Below are positions 1 to 8,128 of a DNA stretch of 27,037 bases, in pieces. The notes below the pieces were generated by a model. The model did not search any database. It was not told the DNA's origin and saw only the letters and a program-made list of their open reading frames with translations. This DNA comes from an uncultured Eubacteriales bacterium (GTDB lineage Bacteria; Bacillota; Clostridia; Oscillospirales; Oscillospiraceae). The position numbers were made by a program, and so were the translations under genes. The stretch's first letter is position 1. Each line of letters opens with the position of its first letter. The stretch lies in the NCBI GenBank assembly GCA_900549865.1, contig URPU01000024.1:1-27037 (forward strand), written 5' to 3'.

Positions 1-1208
1 GTATCTGACGCGCGCAGCCTCGCTTTTTCAGACATTTCAAGCGCTTTATCCCTGTTTCTGAATATCTCTTCTATATAATACGCAAGCATGTATGCCTCAT
101 CAAATGGATAGAGATAACCCTCACGCCCATGCATCAGCATTGAACTGACGCCGCCGACAGCTGATGACACTACAGGAACGCCAAGAAGCATGGCTTCTCC
201 AACTGAGTTTGGGGAGTTTTCGATTGATGATGCACTGACGAACACGTTTGACCGGCAGTACCTTGCGCACATCGTCTCGGCGTCCAGATAACCCAAAAAG
301 CAAACGTCATCAGCAAGAGCCATGCGCTCTATTTCTTTTTCGAGATAGCGTCTGTAGGACGTCTGTCTGACTCGGTCTTTAAGCCCATGTGCCACGACCG
401 TACTTCCCGTGGTATAGAGCTTTGCCGCGGGATAATCACGCCGGACTATCGCAAACGCCTCCAGGCATTTGTGAAAGCCCTTTATTGGATACGCGCACTG
501 GCTGACAAATATTGAATACGGTTCACATTCGCCGGCATTCCATCTGGCAGAATAAAACGGCGCTCTAAGGGTTTCATTGCAGAAATGATATTCCACGTCA
601 GGATTGATCTGCCTTGTGCACGCCCTGTCCCAATCTGTGCGTCCTATCACATGCCGCACCATTTTCAGGGTCTCTTCTTCGTAAATGCCGCGGGCAAAAA
701 AAGTAGCCTGCTGCTTGGCAATGCTGTCACGGCGGATAATATCTCCAACAGATGGCGGTATGGCCTTTCTCTCGATCCCGGCAAAATACGCCATGGCATA
801 GCGGGAAACCAGTCCCTGTATCGACACCACCGTATTCGCCAGCAATCCGCATTTGCGGCATGCAAGCGCAGCCTCATAGCTGTGCAAATATTCCGTCCCC
901 CAGATATGTATAACGTCTGGCCGAATGCGTGAAATAAGGTCTTCAAAAAAGCCAACTAACGTGGAGTCGGGTTTCACACGTGAAGGAGAACTGCCGAAGG
1001 CACAATAATCAAACGAATCGGAAACCTGCCCGAAATCAGGTGCGGTGCCGCTGTCGTAATCCGGGAATGCGACCGTAAGATGTATCCCGTCGTGCCGAGA
1101 AAGCTGATCTGCCAGCGTGTCCAGCCAACCGCCGAATACGCCCGCCTTACAGCCGCGCGCGGCGGATATTCTGCCTGTCGGCACATTAGTTATCCACAAT
1201 ACGTTCAT
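1..1208 (-). CDS. Glycosyltransferase, GT4-like, partial (C-terminus beyond left edge)
   Basis: Fifth and last visible gene of the glycosyltransferase operon. It probably transfers a sugar from an activated donor during surface polysaccharide synthesis at the cytoplasmic face of the membrane. The reading frame is open from an ATG at 1208 to the window edge (about 402 codons), so the stop is missing. The N-terminus (MNVLWITNVPTGR) fits a GT-B acceptor domain. The C-terminal domain carries an EX7E motif (ENSPNSVGE), followed by GVPVVSSAVGGV and a YLYP segment, typical of GT4 retaining enzymes. A purine-rich AAAGGGCG lies upstream of the ATG. The gap from the preceding gene's stop is 41 bases, consistent with co-transcription. 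Donor and acceptor cannot be read from sequence. Confidence 0.88.
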   Translation of the reverse strand, partial: MNVLWITNVPTGRISAARGCKAGVFGGWLDTLADQLSRHDGIHLTVAFPDYDSGTAPDFGQVSDSFDYCAFGSSPSRVKPDSTLVGFFEDLISRIRPDVIHIWGTEYLHSYEAALACRKCGLLANTVVSIQGLVSRYAMAYFAGIERKAIPPSVGDIIRRDSIAKQQATFFARGIYEEETLKMVRHVIGRTDWDRACTRQINPDVEYHFCNETLRAPFYSARWNAGECEPYSIFVSQCAYPIKGFHKCLEAFAIVRRDYPAAKLYTTGSTVVAHGLKDRVRQTSYRRYLEKEIERMALADDVCFLGYLDAETMCARYCRSNVFVSASSIENSPNSVGEAMLLGVPVVSSAVGGVSSMLMHGREGYLYPFDEAYMLAYYIEEIFRNRDKALEMSEKARLRASD

Positions 1209-1249
1209 ATAAATCGCCCTTTCGCGTTTATCCCTGCCTGCACGGGTGT

Positions 1250-2536
1250 CTATTTTTTCGCAGAATCCATCGCGTGCAGCATTTTTTTTGCGACATCCGC
1301 CGAAGTAAAGCCGGACATGGTACTTTCAACCTCTGCCCATGACAAACTCTTTCCTCGGTTTTCGACGACAAAATCGACCGCCTTTTCCGCCGCGGCTTCA
1401 AGGCCGGCTGCGTCCGCAAGCTCATCATTGTAAAACTGCACCGCTATTGGATAACGCGCGATATATGGATGCGTGTTGCATGGTCTGTTAGGGCTTATAT
1501 TAATAATTGGTTTACCGGCAGCAATATAATCAAGCAGCTTTGACGGCATCTGGTTTTTCATTTTATTGCCGAGATTTATCACAGCATCACTGCGCCGGAG
1601 CAAATCCATGGCTTGTGGGAACGGCACTGACGGGCTTATAACAAGGCTGTTTTCCAGCGTTTTCTGCACCTCGTCCAGCATTCGAGTAACGCACTTGCCG
1701 CCGCAGCTTCCCACTATATACAAGCGCACATCGGCACATTCTTCATGCATTTTTTCAAACAGCCTCAGCATGACATCAGGTGTGCGGACGCCGTCATACA
1801 ACGTGCCTAAATAAAGGACGTTTATATGTCCGCTGTCAAGATGCAGTTTTGCCGCCTCCAACTTTCCGTCATACGGCACAAGATTTGGATATGGCAGGAA
1901 AACAACTTTATCAACATACTGTGAAAGTGCTGTGCCGCGCCAGTCTCCCTCGTGTTCAAGCGAGGCAAAAATCAACTCAGCCTTGGCGCAGGTTTTCAGC
2001 TCCTCTTTAAGCCGGTAGTTCGTATTGGCTTCGGAGAACGTCGCATTAAATGTGAACGGATCAAAGTAATACAGCGCAAGGTGCGCCCCATTCAAATCCG
2101 CTGCCGCCGCAAGCTTATGAATACAGTACGGCAGCGAGACCGCGACGACCCAATCATAACAGTTTTCCCTGCAAAGCCGCTCAAGCGTCCTGCGCATATT
2201 TTTGCAGGCAGCAGGAGCAAAGGTCTCTTCTTCCCCGTGCAGGGATATGGCCTTATGAAAGAGCTTGACAGGCACGGCGATGAACGAACGCAGAAGCACA
2301 CGCCACGCCGGAAATCCTAAGGAGCGCCCCGTATAACTCAAGCTCATCCATGTTGCCGCAGTATAGAGACTGCCGTATTCATCCGACAGCACATCCGGCA
2401 CATTCCGCGTAAGTTTGAACGAAAGCACATCGCTCGAAACCCCTGCCGAGGCGAGCTGGCCGCGTATCTTCTGCACACAGTTTCCTATTGCGTCGGGCGC
2501 GGGAACATGGCGGTAATCGACAAAAAGTATCTTCAA
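1250..2536 (-). CDS. Glycosyltransferase-like protein, GT-B fold (GT4-like, divergent)
   Basis: About 428 residues and fourth in the glycosyltransferase operon. The N-terminus MKILFVDYRHVPAPDAIGN resembles the first strand and loop of GT-B enzymes. A second Rossmann-like half begins near INVLYLGTLYDGVRTPD, and a C-terminal QMPSKLLDYIAAGKPIINIS segment matches the donor-binding region, although the first Glu of EX7E is not evident. I chose a TTG start at 2536 because a GAGG lies about 9 bases upstream and the TTG overlaps the previous gene's TGA (TTGA). An alternative TTG at 2575 would add 13 residues but has no ribosome binding site. Likely role is sugar transfer in surface glycan assembly. 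The substrate is unknown. Confidence 0.82.
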   Translation of the reverse strand: MKILFVDYRHVPAPDAIGNCVQKIRGQLASAGVSSDVLSFKLTRNVPDVLSDEYGSLYTAATWMSLSYTGRSLGFPAWRVLLRSFIAVPVKLFHKAISLHGEEETFAPAACKNMRRTLERLCRENCYDWVVAVSLPYCIHKLAAAADLNGAHLALYYFDPFTFNATFSEANTNYRLKEELKTCAKAELIFASLEHEGDWRGTALSQYVDKVVFLPYPNLVPYDGKLEAAKLHLDSGHINVLYLGTLYDGVRTPDVMLRLFEKMHEECADVRLYIVGSCGGKCVTRMLDEVQKTLENSLVISPSVPFPQAMDLLRRSDAVINLGNKMKNQMPSKLLDYIAAGKPIINISPNRPCNTHPYIARYPIAVQFYNDELADAAGLEAAAEKAVDFVVENRGKSLSWAEVESTMSGFTSADVAKKMLHAMDSAKK

Positions 2537-3723
2537 TTCTTTGGCCCTCGTTTTTCTGCACTTAGGACTTCGCAATAGAGGCTGAAATACTTCTCATACA
2601 TCTCTTTTTTATCATACTCAAGACCGCGCTGCCGGCAAGCGGAACTGCAGCGTCTGCCCGACCAGTCCTTCGTCTTTTCCGTCAGCGCCGCCAAGTCTCC
2701 TTTTTTGACCACAGCGCCCGTATCCGCCGTCAGCATTTCCGCACTGCCGCCTGTATCAAAGGTGACAACGGGCGTACCACAGGAAAGCGCCTCAAGATTG
2801 ACCATTGGGAAATTATCCTGCAGCGTCGGATTTACGAACACAGCCGCAGAGGAATATATTTCCGCAAGCTGCGTCTGATCGTGAATATAGCCAAGCGCTG
2901 TTATTCCGGGCGGACACGTTCTAGCAGAATCAAGCCCAAGCACCTGCACCTCATAATCGCTGCCAAGCGCCGCAGCAAGTCCGGGCAAATATCCGCCGCC
3001 CTTGAGGTCGTTTTCATTCAGCGACGGCGCGCAGGCCAGCACAACGCGGCCGTTCTTTTCTATACCCGTTGGGGCAAACACAGCGGTATCTATGCCGTTC
3101 GGTATCACGCGCACCGGGTATTCGCGCAAAAACGACTCCCCCACAAGCTTTGCAAGCCAGTTTGAGGGCGTTACCACCGTACAGCATCTCAGCCCGGTAA
3201 AGAGCTTTTTCTTTACAGAAAAGTTTACCGCGCTGGCATCAATGAGCGCGCGCGGATATTCAAAGCGCTGCGGACAGCGTCCACAGCCGGTTTTCCATTT
3301 TGCGCATTTTGCATGGTCAAAATGCGCACAGTGCCCTGTAAACGCCCAGCAGTCGTGCAACGTCCACACGACCGGGATATCCGCTTTCTTTATATATGAA
3401 AACAGCAGCGGCAGATTTATGTAAAAACCATGGAGGTTGTGCAGATGGATAATATCTGGCGCATACTTGCGAAGCGCTTGTATCAGATTTTCCGTCGCCC
3501 GCTTTGACGCAAAGCCGTGTCGCCCCGTGAGCCGCGAATAAAGCTTGTGCATTTTTAATTGCGCATCAGTCTCAAACCTGACAGCATTCACATTTTTCGT
3601 CTGCCCGAGGCCGTAATAGATGCGGTTATCTACACCCTTATCACACAGCATGGCACTTATGTCCTCAACTATGTGCCCGGTACTGCCGTAACCGGAGACC
3701 TGATTTATCTGAACGATTTTCAT
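2533..3723 (-). CDS. Glycosyltransferase, WcaC-like GT4 family
   Basis: 396 residues and third in the glycosyltransferase operon. The N-terminal domain has MKIVQINQVSGYGSTGHIVE, then HLHNLHG near residues 93-99 and TLHDCWAFTGHC near 121-132. These are hallmarks of colanic-acid-type WcaC-like glycosyltransferases, as is the cysteine-rich insert (Cys132, 140, 147, 150). The C-terminal donor domain has DNFPMVNLEALSCGTPVV, an Asp-X7-Glu variant of EX7E. The ATG at 3723 is preferred because GGAG sits 8 bases upstream. A TTG 12 bases further up would place that GGAG inside the gene. The stop TGA overlaps the next gene's TTG. Function as a polysaccharide glycosyltransferase follows from family membership. 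The linkage is not predictable. Confidence 0.9.
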   Translation of the reverse strand: MKIVQINQVSGYGSTGHIVEDISAMLCDKGVDNRIYYGLGQTKNVNAVRFETDAQLKMHKLYSRLTGRHGFASKRATENLIQALRKYAPDIIHLHNLHGFYINLPLLFSYIKKADIPVVWTLHDCWAFTGHCAHFDHAKCAKWKTGCGRCPQRFEYPRALIDASAVNFSVKKKLFTGLRCCTVVTPSNWLAKLVGESFLREYPVRVIPNGIDTAVFAPTGIEKNGRVVLACAPSLNENDLKGGGYLPGLAAALGSDYEVQVLGLDSARTCPPGITALGYIHDQTQLAEIYSSAAVFVNPTLQDNFPMVNLEALSCGTPVVTFDTGGSAEMLTADTGAVVKKGDLAALTEKTKDWSGRRCSSACRQRGLEYDKKEMYEKYFSLYCEVLSAEKRGPKN

Positions 3724-3747
3724 TATCCGCTCCAATCGGTGCCGCAG

Positions 3748-5031
3748 CTATCTCAACGCAGACAGCTCCGCATAAAGCTGCTCTCTTATGCTCGGCGCGT
3801 CATGCCCCTGTATGGCGCACGCCCGCGCACGGCTTTCATATTCCACCCGCAGCGCCTTGTCCTGCACAAGAGCACGCACTGCCGCGCCGATCTCAGCCGG
3901 CTTGTCAACGCAATAAGCCGCGCCGGTATTTTTCAGATATTGCCATCCGGCGTTCATTTCCGGGCAGGCGGCAAGCACGGCACAGCCGCTTGCGAGGCAA
4001 TCAACTATCTTGGTGGAAAAAGAGAGGCGCGTTATAAGCGCGTTCTTTTTATCAAACGACTCCACGTGCAGGGCTATATCGCTTTGCGCGTAGGCGCGCC
4101 GCAGGTCATCCGCCGGAATCGCCGCATGGACGAAACAGCATTGCCCGTCATCCAGCGCCGCCGCTGCCGCTTTTTTCAGCGGAGATGAGGTATACACATC
4201 CAGCCGCGCTGACATGCCGGCCGCGTTGAGCTCCCTGACGGCACTGGCCACTGCGGCAAGCGTCTTATCTCGGCCGTAATACACACCGCCTGCATATATA
4301 AGCCGCACCGTTCCATCCGCCAGTCTTTCAGGCTGCTGCACAGTACCGGCGCACTTGGGCAGGACGCGCATCGGGATGTCAAAATACCTGCCAAATTCCC
4401 GCGCCTGTTGCGCGCACATCGTATAGGCGAAGCGGTAAAACGGCAGCGTTTTTCTTATAAGGCGGCGCTGGCGGAACCGGCACAGCCAATACATCGGGGA
4501 AAAGCTTACCTGCCGGAGAGAATACAGGTCATCATAAATATATGTAACAGCCGGACAACCGGCAAGCGAAATAACATATCTCTGCACGGCAAGCACGTAC
4601 ATACTGTAGCACAGCGGCGCAAAAATGACATCCGGCGCAAAGCCGCGCACGAAAGAATCTAATTCGCCGCTGCGAAAATCCGCCATACTCCACAGGCACT
4701 CGCGCGCGGCGTGGAACACCGGCAGATTGTGCCGGCGGAAAAAATCATAAAAGCCGCGCTTCTCCACCTCCGCCGTCTGCGCCGCGTTTATACCGTTCTC
4801 ACACTGTACGCGCCGCCCCATCGGCTTTCTGTGCAGGATGTTCTCAAGCGCCATTTTGTCTGTAAGCTGGAAATAGCCGCCGCACAGCGAGTTGTCAGGC
4901 AGCCCTGGCTTGCAGTATATATTCGCACACTCCGCATCTATCCCGGAAAACAGCCCCAACAGCACGTTCCCCTCGTTGGAGTCCGTCCTGAGGCATTCTC
5001 TTGTTATCAGCAGTACCCTGAGCTTACCCAT
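3748..5031 (-). CDS. Glycosyltransferase family protein, divergent GT-B
   Basis: 427 residues and second in the glycosyltransferase operon. The N-terminus (MGKLRVLLITRECLRTDSNE) and a mid-protein donor-domain start (VRLIYAGGVYYGRDKTL) fit a GT-B layout. Near the C-terminus, SFSTKIVDCLASGCAVLAAC occupies the place of the GT4 donor-binding loop, but no EX7E is present, so it is a divergent member. GGGA precedes the ATG. The gap to the upstream gene is 12 bases and to the next gene's ATG 24 bases, consistent with tight co-transcription. It may be active with a changed nucleotide-binding loop or a non-catalytic partner. I favour an active enzyme of unknown specificity. Confidence 0.8.
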   Translation of the reverse strand: MGKLRVLLITRECLRTDSNEGNVLLGLFSGIDAECANIYCKPGLPDNSLCGGYFQLTDKMALENILHRKPMGRRVQCENGINAAQTAEVEKRGFYDFFRRHNLPVFHAARECLWSMADFRSGELDSFVRGFAPDVIFAPLCYSMYVLAVQRYVISLAGCPAVTYIYDDLYSLRQVSFSPMYWLCRFRQRRLIRKTLPFYRFAYTMCAQQAREFGRYFDIPMRVLPKCAGTVQQPERLADGTVRLIYAGGVYYGRDKTLAAVASAVRELNAAGMSARLDVYTSSPLKKAAAAALDDGQCCFVHAAIPADDLRRAYAQSDIALHVESFDKKNALITRLSFSTKIVDCLASGCAVLAACPEMNAGWQYLKNTGAAYCVDKPAEIGAAVRALVQDKALRVEYESRARACAIQGHDAPSIREQLYAELSALR

Positions 5032-5043
5032 AATCCCACGCAG

Positions 5044-6150
5044 TCACATTACCGTGCTTTCTATAAGTTTCTGATACTTTCTTGCCGCAATGTGGATATC
5101 ATAAAGCGCGCCGATATTTCCGAACTTCCTCGTATCTCTTCCGGCTATCTCGACCAGCGCATCGACCCACAACGCCGCGTCGCCGGACTTCACCGGCAAA
5201 TGGCGGCATTCACTGGAGACATCGACCTCCGTTGACACATTATCGGAACACAGGCACGGCAGACCGCAGGCCTGCGCTTCTATGGCGACAAGCCCCAGCC
5301 CCTCATACCAGCTTGGCAGACAGAAAGCGTCCATCGCGCTGTAAAGCTTGTTCGCGTCGCGCCGTGCGCCCGTGAATATCACCTTGTCCGCGAGCTTCTT
5401 TTCCCGAACCAGCGCTTTCATGGCGGCCGCCTGCTCCCCTTCGCCGACGAGCAGAAGCCGCGCTTTCGGCATCCGCGCCGAAAGCTGTTCAAACACATCT
5501 ATAAGAAACGGGTGATTCTTGGCAAATGTGAAGCGCCCGATATGACCGACGACGAATGCATCGCTCTCCAGCCAGAACTCATCGCGCAGATAACGACGCG
5601 CCTTCGTATCATAGCCGTACTTCTCCGCTTCAATGGCATTGGGCATCACAAACACCCGCCCCGTGTCGAACGCCTTATCGCCGTACATCCACCGGCCGGC
5701 CTTCTCGCTGCATGCGAACCAATGCGTGGCAAAAAGCTTGTTCAGCGGGCGGAGAATATACTTGAGCAACGTTTTCTTCCCCTCGCCCCACTGCGCAGTG
5801 GAATGATTGTGGCAGATGCGCACGGGCACGCCCGCGTGCCTCGCCGCCATAAGGGCAAAGACCGACATGGTGCTGAGATTGGCATGGACGATCTTATACT
5901 TGCGCGCTTTGAACGCACTTCGCAGGGCGCGCTGATAGCTGAAAACGTGCGAATACGGCGGTATTCTGTATATTCCCGCGCCAAGGGCGGCAAGCTCACT
6001 CTCCTGCGGGCAGGTGCTCCCCTCGGCAAAGTAGAAATCAAACTGTATCTTTTCCCTGTCTATATGACGGTAATAGTTCATAAGAACTGCCTCTATCCCG
6101 CCGCTGTCCATTCTGTTGAGGACCTGCGCGACCCGGATCTGTGCACTCAC
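5044..6150 (-). CDS. Glycosyltransferase, EpsF-like GT4 family
   Basis: 368 residues and the first gene of the five-gene glycosyltransferase operon. It has RVAQVLNRMDSGGIEAVLMN at the N-terminus, GRFTFAKNHPFL at about 205-216 (the GT4 G-R-F-x-x-x-K-N signature) and WYEGLGLVAIEAQACGLP with an EX7E pair (Glu283, Glu291). It resembles EpsF-like enzymes of Gram-positive exopolysaccharide clusters. The start is GTG, supported by a strong AGGAGG 8 bases upstream. A near-consensus promoter lies 43 bases or more upstream. Probable role is transfer of a hexose or amino sugar to a lipid-linked intermediate at the cytoplasmic membrane. Donor and acceptor are unknown. Confidence 0.92.
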   Translation of the reverse strand: MSAQIRVAQVLNRMDSGGIEAVLMNYYRHIDREKIQFDFYFAEGSTCPQESELAALGAGIYRIPPYSHVFSYQRALRSAFKARKYKIVHANLSTMSVFALMAARHAGVPVRICHNHSTAQWGEGKKTLLKYILRPLNKLFATHWFACSEKAGRWMYGDKAFDTGRVFVMPNAIEAEKYGYDTKARRYLRDEFWLESDAFVVGHIGRFTFAKNHPFLIDVFEQLSARMPKARLLLVGEGEQAAAMKALVREKKLADKVIFTGARRDANKLYSAMDAFCLPSWYEGLGLVAIEAQACGLPCLCSDNVSTEVDVSSECRHLPVKSGDAALWVDALVEIAGRDTRKFGNIGALYDIHIAARKYQKLIESTVM

Positions 6151-6192
6151 TTTTACCGCCTCCTGACTTTTGACATTGCAACCAGATAATAA

Positions 6193-6221
6193 ATTATACT
6201 ACAATCCGCGGCACTATGCAA
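6193..6221 (-). promoter_or_regulatory. Sigma-A promoter for the glycosyltransferase operon
   Basis: Read on the minus strand: TTGCAT, 17-base spacer, TATAAT (the -10 is perfect, the -35 matches four of six). It is the only clear promoter upstream of the five glycosyltransferase genes and predicts a leader of about 35-40 bases. Confidence 0.8.
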
Positions 6222-6258
6222 CAAATTAAAAACTTAAATTCCGTGGATAAATTGACTC

Positions 6259-6287
6259 TTTTCACACGGGCAAAAATTTAGTATAAT
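6259..6287 (+). promoter_or_regulatory. Probable sigma-A promoter for the acyltransferase gene
   Basis: A perfect TATAAT at 6282-6287 with TTTTCA (four of six matches) 17 bases upstream. It faces away from the glycosyltransferase promoter, so the two transcription units are divergent from a shared 166-base region. Confidence 0.6.
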
Positions 6288-6316
6288 GCGTCTGAAAACT
6301 ACTGTGGAGCGTACAC

Positions 6317-7363
6317 ATGAAAAGGATAGCATGGTTAGACATCGCAAAATACATATGCATAATGGCCGTTATGCTTGAGCATCTTGAAAGCACGACGGAC
6401 GAGCTGGGCTGCTTTTTCTCCCCGTTTTTCGTGCTGTGCTTTTTCGCCGCGGCAGGCTATACGCACAGGGCAGGTCAGCCGCCGAAAGCGTTCTTCGTGA
6501 AAAAACTGCGGACGCTTTTTGTGCCGTGGCTGATATTCAGCGTGTTTGACATTGCAGTATCGCAGCTTGTCTCATTCAGCGCGCATGAGAGCTTTGCCAA
6601 CGAGCTTCTGTGGAACTTCCTGCAGATTCGCGGCCATGGCGATCAGATATGGTTCGTCGCGGCGCTTTTTGTGGCCTTTATCCCTTTCTATTTCTTTATA
6701 GAACTATACGAGAAGCGGCCCGCATCCCTGCGCAGGACGGCGGCATTTCTGCTGGGTGCATTCCTGCTTTTCCTGTGCGACGTGGAATACTCGCGCTTCA
6801 TGCCGGGAGAGCTGCTGCCGTGGGGAACGCCGGCGCTGCCGTGGCATATCGAATACGCGTTTCAGGGCATGTTTTACATGACGCTGGGCTATATGTTCCG
6901 GCAGAGCTGGGAGGCCGGGTTTGACCGGCTGAACACACACGCCGGGCGGGCAGCGCTCTTTGTGTTCTACGCCGTTTTGATCTACCTGCCGTATTTTATT
7001 GACGTTCCGGAGACGGCGTTCAGGCTTACCGCCGTGTTTGTCGCGCCCGCCGCCGGTATCGCGCTGGTAACAGCGTTCAGCAAGGTCATCCCGCCGAACA
7101 GATACATGCTGTACATCGGGCAGAACACGCTTATATACTTCGCGCTGCACGGGAAGCTGTTTTCCTTTGTGGAGGGGATGCTGACGAGATTTGCCCCCGG
7201 CTTCTACAGCGGAATACTCGCAAACGCATGGCTGTCGAACATCTTCGCCGCAGCGTTCACGGTGCTGCTGTCCTTCGCGCTTCTCATCCCGGCGTACATC
7301 ATCAACCGCTGGTTCCCGTTCGTGCTGGGGCGTAAGTGGAAAAGCGCTGTGCGCGCCGGATAA
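6317..7363 (+). CDS. Membrane acyltransferase, acyltransferase-3 family
   Basis: 348 residues, polytopic, with roughly ten hydrophobic segments across its length. The opening MKRIAWLDIAKYICIMAVML followed by EH (Glu21-His22) matches the first helix of the acyltransferase-3 / fucose-4-O-acetylase group, where the early His is functionally conserved. A further typical feature is QIWFVAALFVAFIPFYFF. Such proteins move acyl groups (often acetyl) across the membrane onto surface or secreted glycans. GGAG lies 7 bases before the ATG. The gene is divergent from the glycosyltransferase operon, suggesting O-acetylation of its product, but this is inference. No terminator hairpin is obvious after its stop. 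Confidence 0.85.
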   Translation: MKRIAWLDIAKYICIMAVMLEHLESTTDELGCFFSPFFVLCFFAAAGYTHRAGQPPKAFFVKKLRTLFVPWLIFSVFDIAVSQLVSFSAHESFANELLWNFLQIRGHGDQIWFVAALFVAFIPFYFFIELYEKRPASLRRTAAFLLGAFLLFLCDVEYSRFMPGELLPWGTPALPWHIEYAFQGMFYMTLGYMFRQSWEAGFDRLNTHAGRAALFVFYAVLIYLPYFIDVPETAFRLTAVFVAPAAGIALVTAFSKVIPPNRYMLYIGQNTLIYFALHGKLFSFVEGMLTRFAPGFYSGILANAWLSNIFAAAFTVLLSFALLIPAYIINRWFPFVLGRKWKSAVRAG

Positions 7364-7390
7364 ACAGACAAATAAAATGCGAAAAAAAGC

Positions 7391-7419
7391 TTGAATTGTG
7401 CGGACGCTTATGTTATACT
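7391..7419 (+). promoter_or_regulatory. Sigma-A promoter for secG
   Basis: TTGAAT, 17-base spacer, TATACT. It lies just after the acyltransferase gene, so secG has its own transcript. Confidence 0.75.
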
Positions 7420-7462
7420 TATCAGGCTGTTAATTTGTACAACTCGGAAAGGATTGAAATAA

Positions 7463-7699
7463 ATGTCTACCCTTACTATTATCTTCACGATTCTTCAGGT
7501 TCTCTCCGGTCTTGCTGTGACCGTCATCGTTCTTATGCAGAGCGGCAAGAGTGCCGGCCTGTCCGGTGCGATCTCCGGCGGCGCAGAGACCTTCTTCTCC
7601 AAGGGCAAGGCTAAGACGCTGGACGCAAAGCTTGCAAAGATGACCAAGTGGTTTGCTCTCGTCTTTGTTGTGCTGACGCTCGTGCTCAATCTCATCTGA
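7463..7699 (+). CDS. secG: Preprotein translocase subunit SecG
   Basis: 78 residues, the usual length for SecG. It has two membrane helices: about residues 4-25 (a Leu/Val/Ile-rich segment ending VIVLMQSGKSAGLSGAISGG) and about 57-77 (MTKWFALVFVVLTLVLNL). The linker LMQSGKSAGLSGAISGGAE is the conserved SecG signature. SecG joins SecYE in the membrane and helps SecA-driven protein export. GGAAAGGA precedes the ATG. In many Clostridia secG is followed by rnr and smpB. Here a terminator follows at once, so it is monocistronic. Confidence 0.95.
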   Translation: MSTLTIIFTILQVLSGLAVTVIVLMQSGKSAGLSGAISGGAETFFSKGKAKTLDAKLAKMTKWFALVFVVLTLVLNLI

Positions 7700-7744
7700 T
7701 ATCTTAAAGGGTCTGACGCCCCGCGCGTTTAGACAACGCCATAT

Positions 7745-7787
7745 AAAATGCAGCAGTCCGATTTATTTCGGGCTGCTGCATTTTTGT
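7745..7787. terminator. Bidirectional intrinsic terminator between secG and the ArsC-like gene
   Basis: A hairpin pairs AATGCAGCAGTCCGA with TCGGGCTGCTGCATT across a short ATTTAT loop, followed by TTTTTG on the plus strand and A-rich sequence on the left (a T-run on the minus strand). It can serve both converging genes. Confidence 0.85.
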
Positions 7788-7789
7788 TT

Positions 7790-8122
7790 TCATTCCCATG
7801 TTTTCCATACGTCCGGGCAATAGCCGACGGTGGCCTGTTTCCCGTTGCGCACGATGGGTGTTTTTATCAGGTACGGTATCTCATAAAGCTTATCAAGCTT
7901 TGCCTCGTTCGAGGCGAGATACTGTACGAGCGGATAATCCTCATCCGTCGTGTTTATCATCGCCTCAAGGCCGACGGCATTTTTGACGGAGTTAAGTTCT
8001 CCCCTGCTCATGCCGTATTTTATCACGTCTATGAACTGATATTTTATCCTGCGCTCTTTAAAATAGCGCTCAGCCTTCTTCGTGTCGAAGCACTTGGCTT
8101 TACCGAATATCTGTATATTCAT
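7790..8122 (-). CDS. ArsC/Spx-family thioredoxin-fold protein
   Basis: 110 residues, the size of the ArsC/Spx/YffB family. It starts MNIQIFGKAKCFDTKKAERY, with Cys11 at the usual redox-active position. The second position of CXXC is Thr14, so the resolving cysteine is absent. The C-terminal segment has PIVRNGKQATVGYCPDVWK, the cis-Pro and basic loop of the fold. Family members act as reductases or, like Spx, bind RNA polymerase. This one cannot be assigned. It starts 6 bases after the RNase J stop with only a weak ribosome binding site, implying co-transcription and perhaps translational coupling. It ends at the bidirectional terminator. Confidence 0.85.
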   Translation of the reverse strand: MNIQIFGKAKCFDTKKAERYFKERRIKYQFIDVIKYGMSRGELNSVKNAVGLEAMINTTDEDYPLVQYLASNEAKLDKLYEIPYLIKTPIVRNGKQATVGYCPDVWKTWE

Positions 8123-8128
8123 TATATA

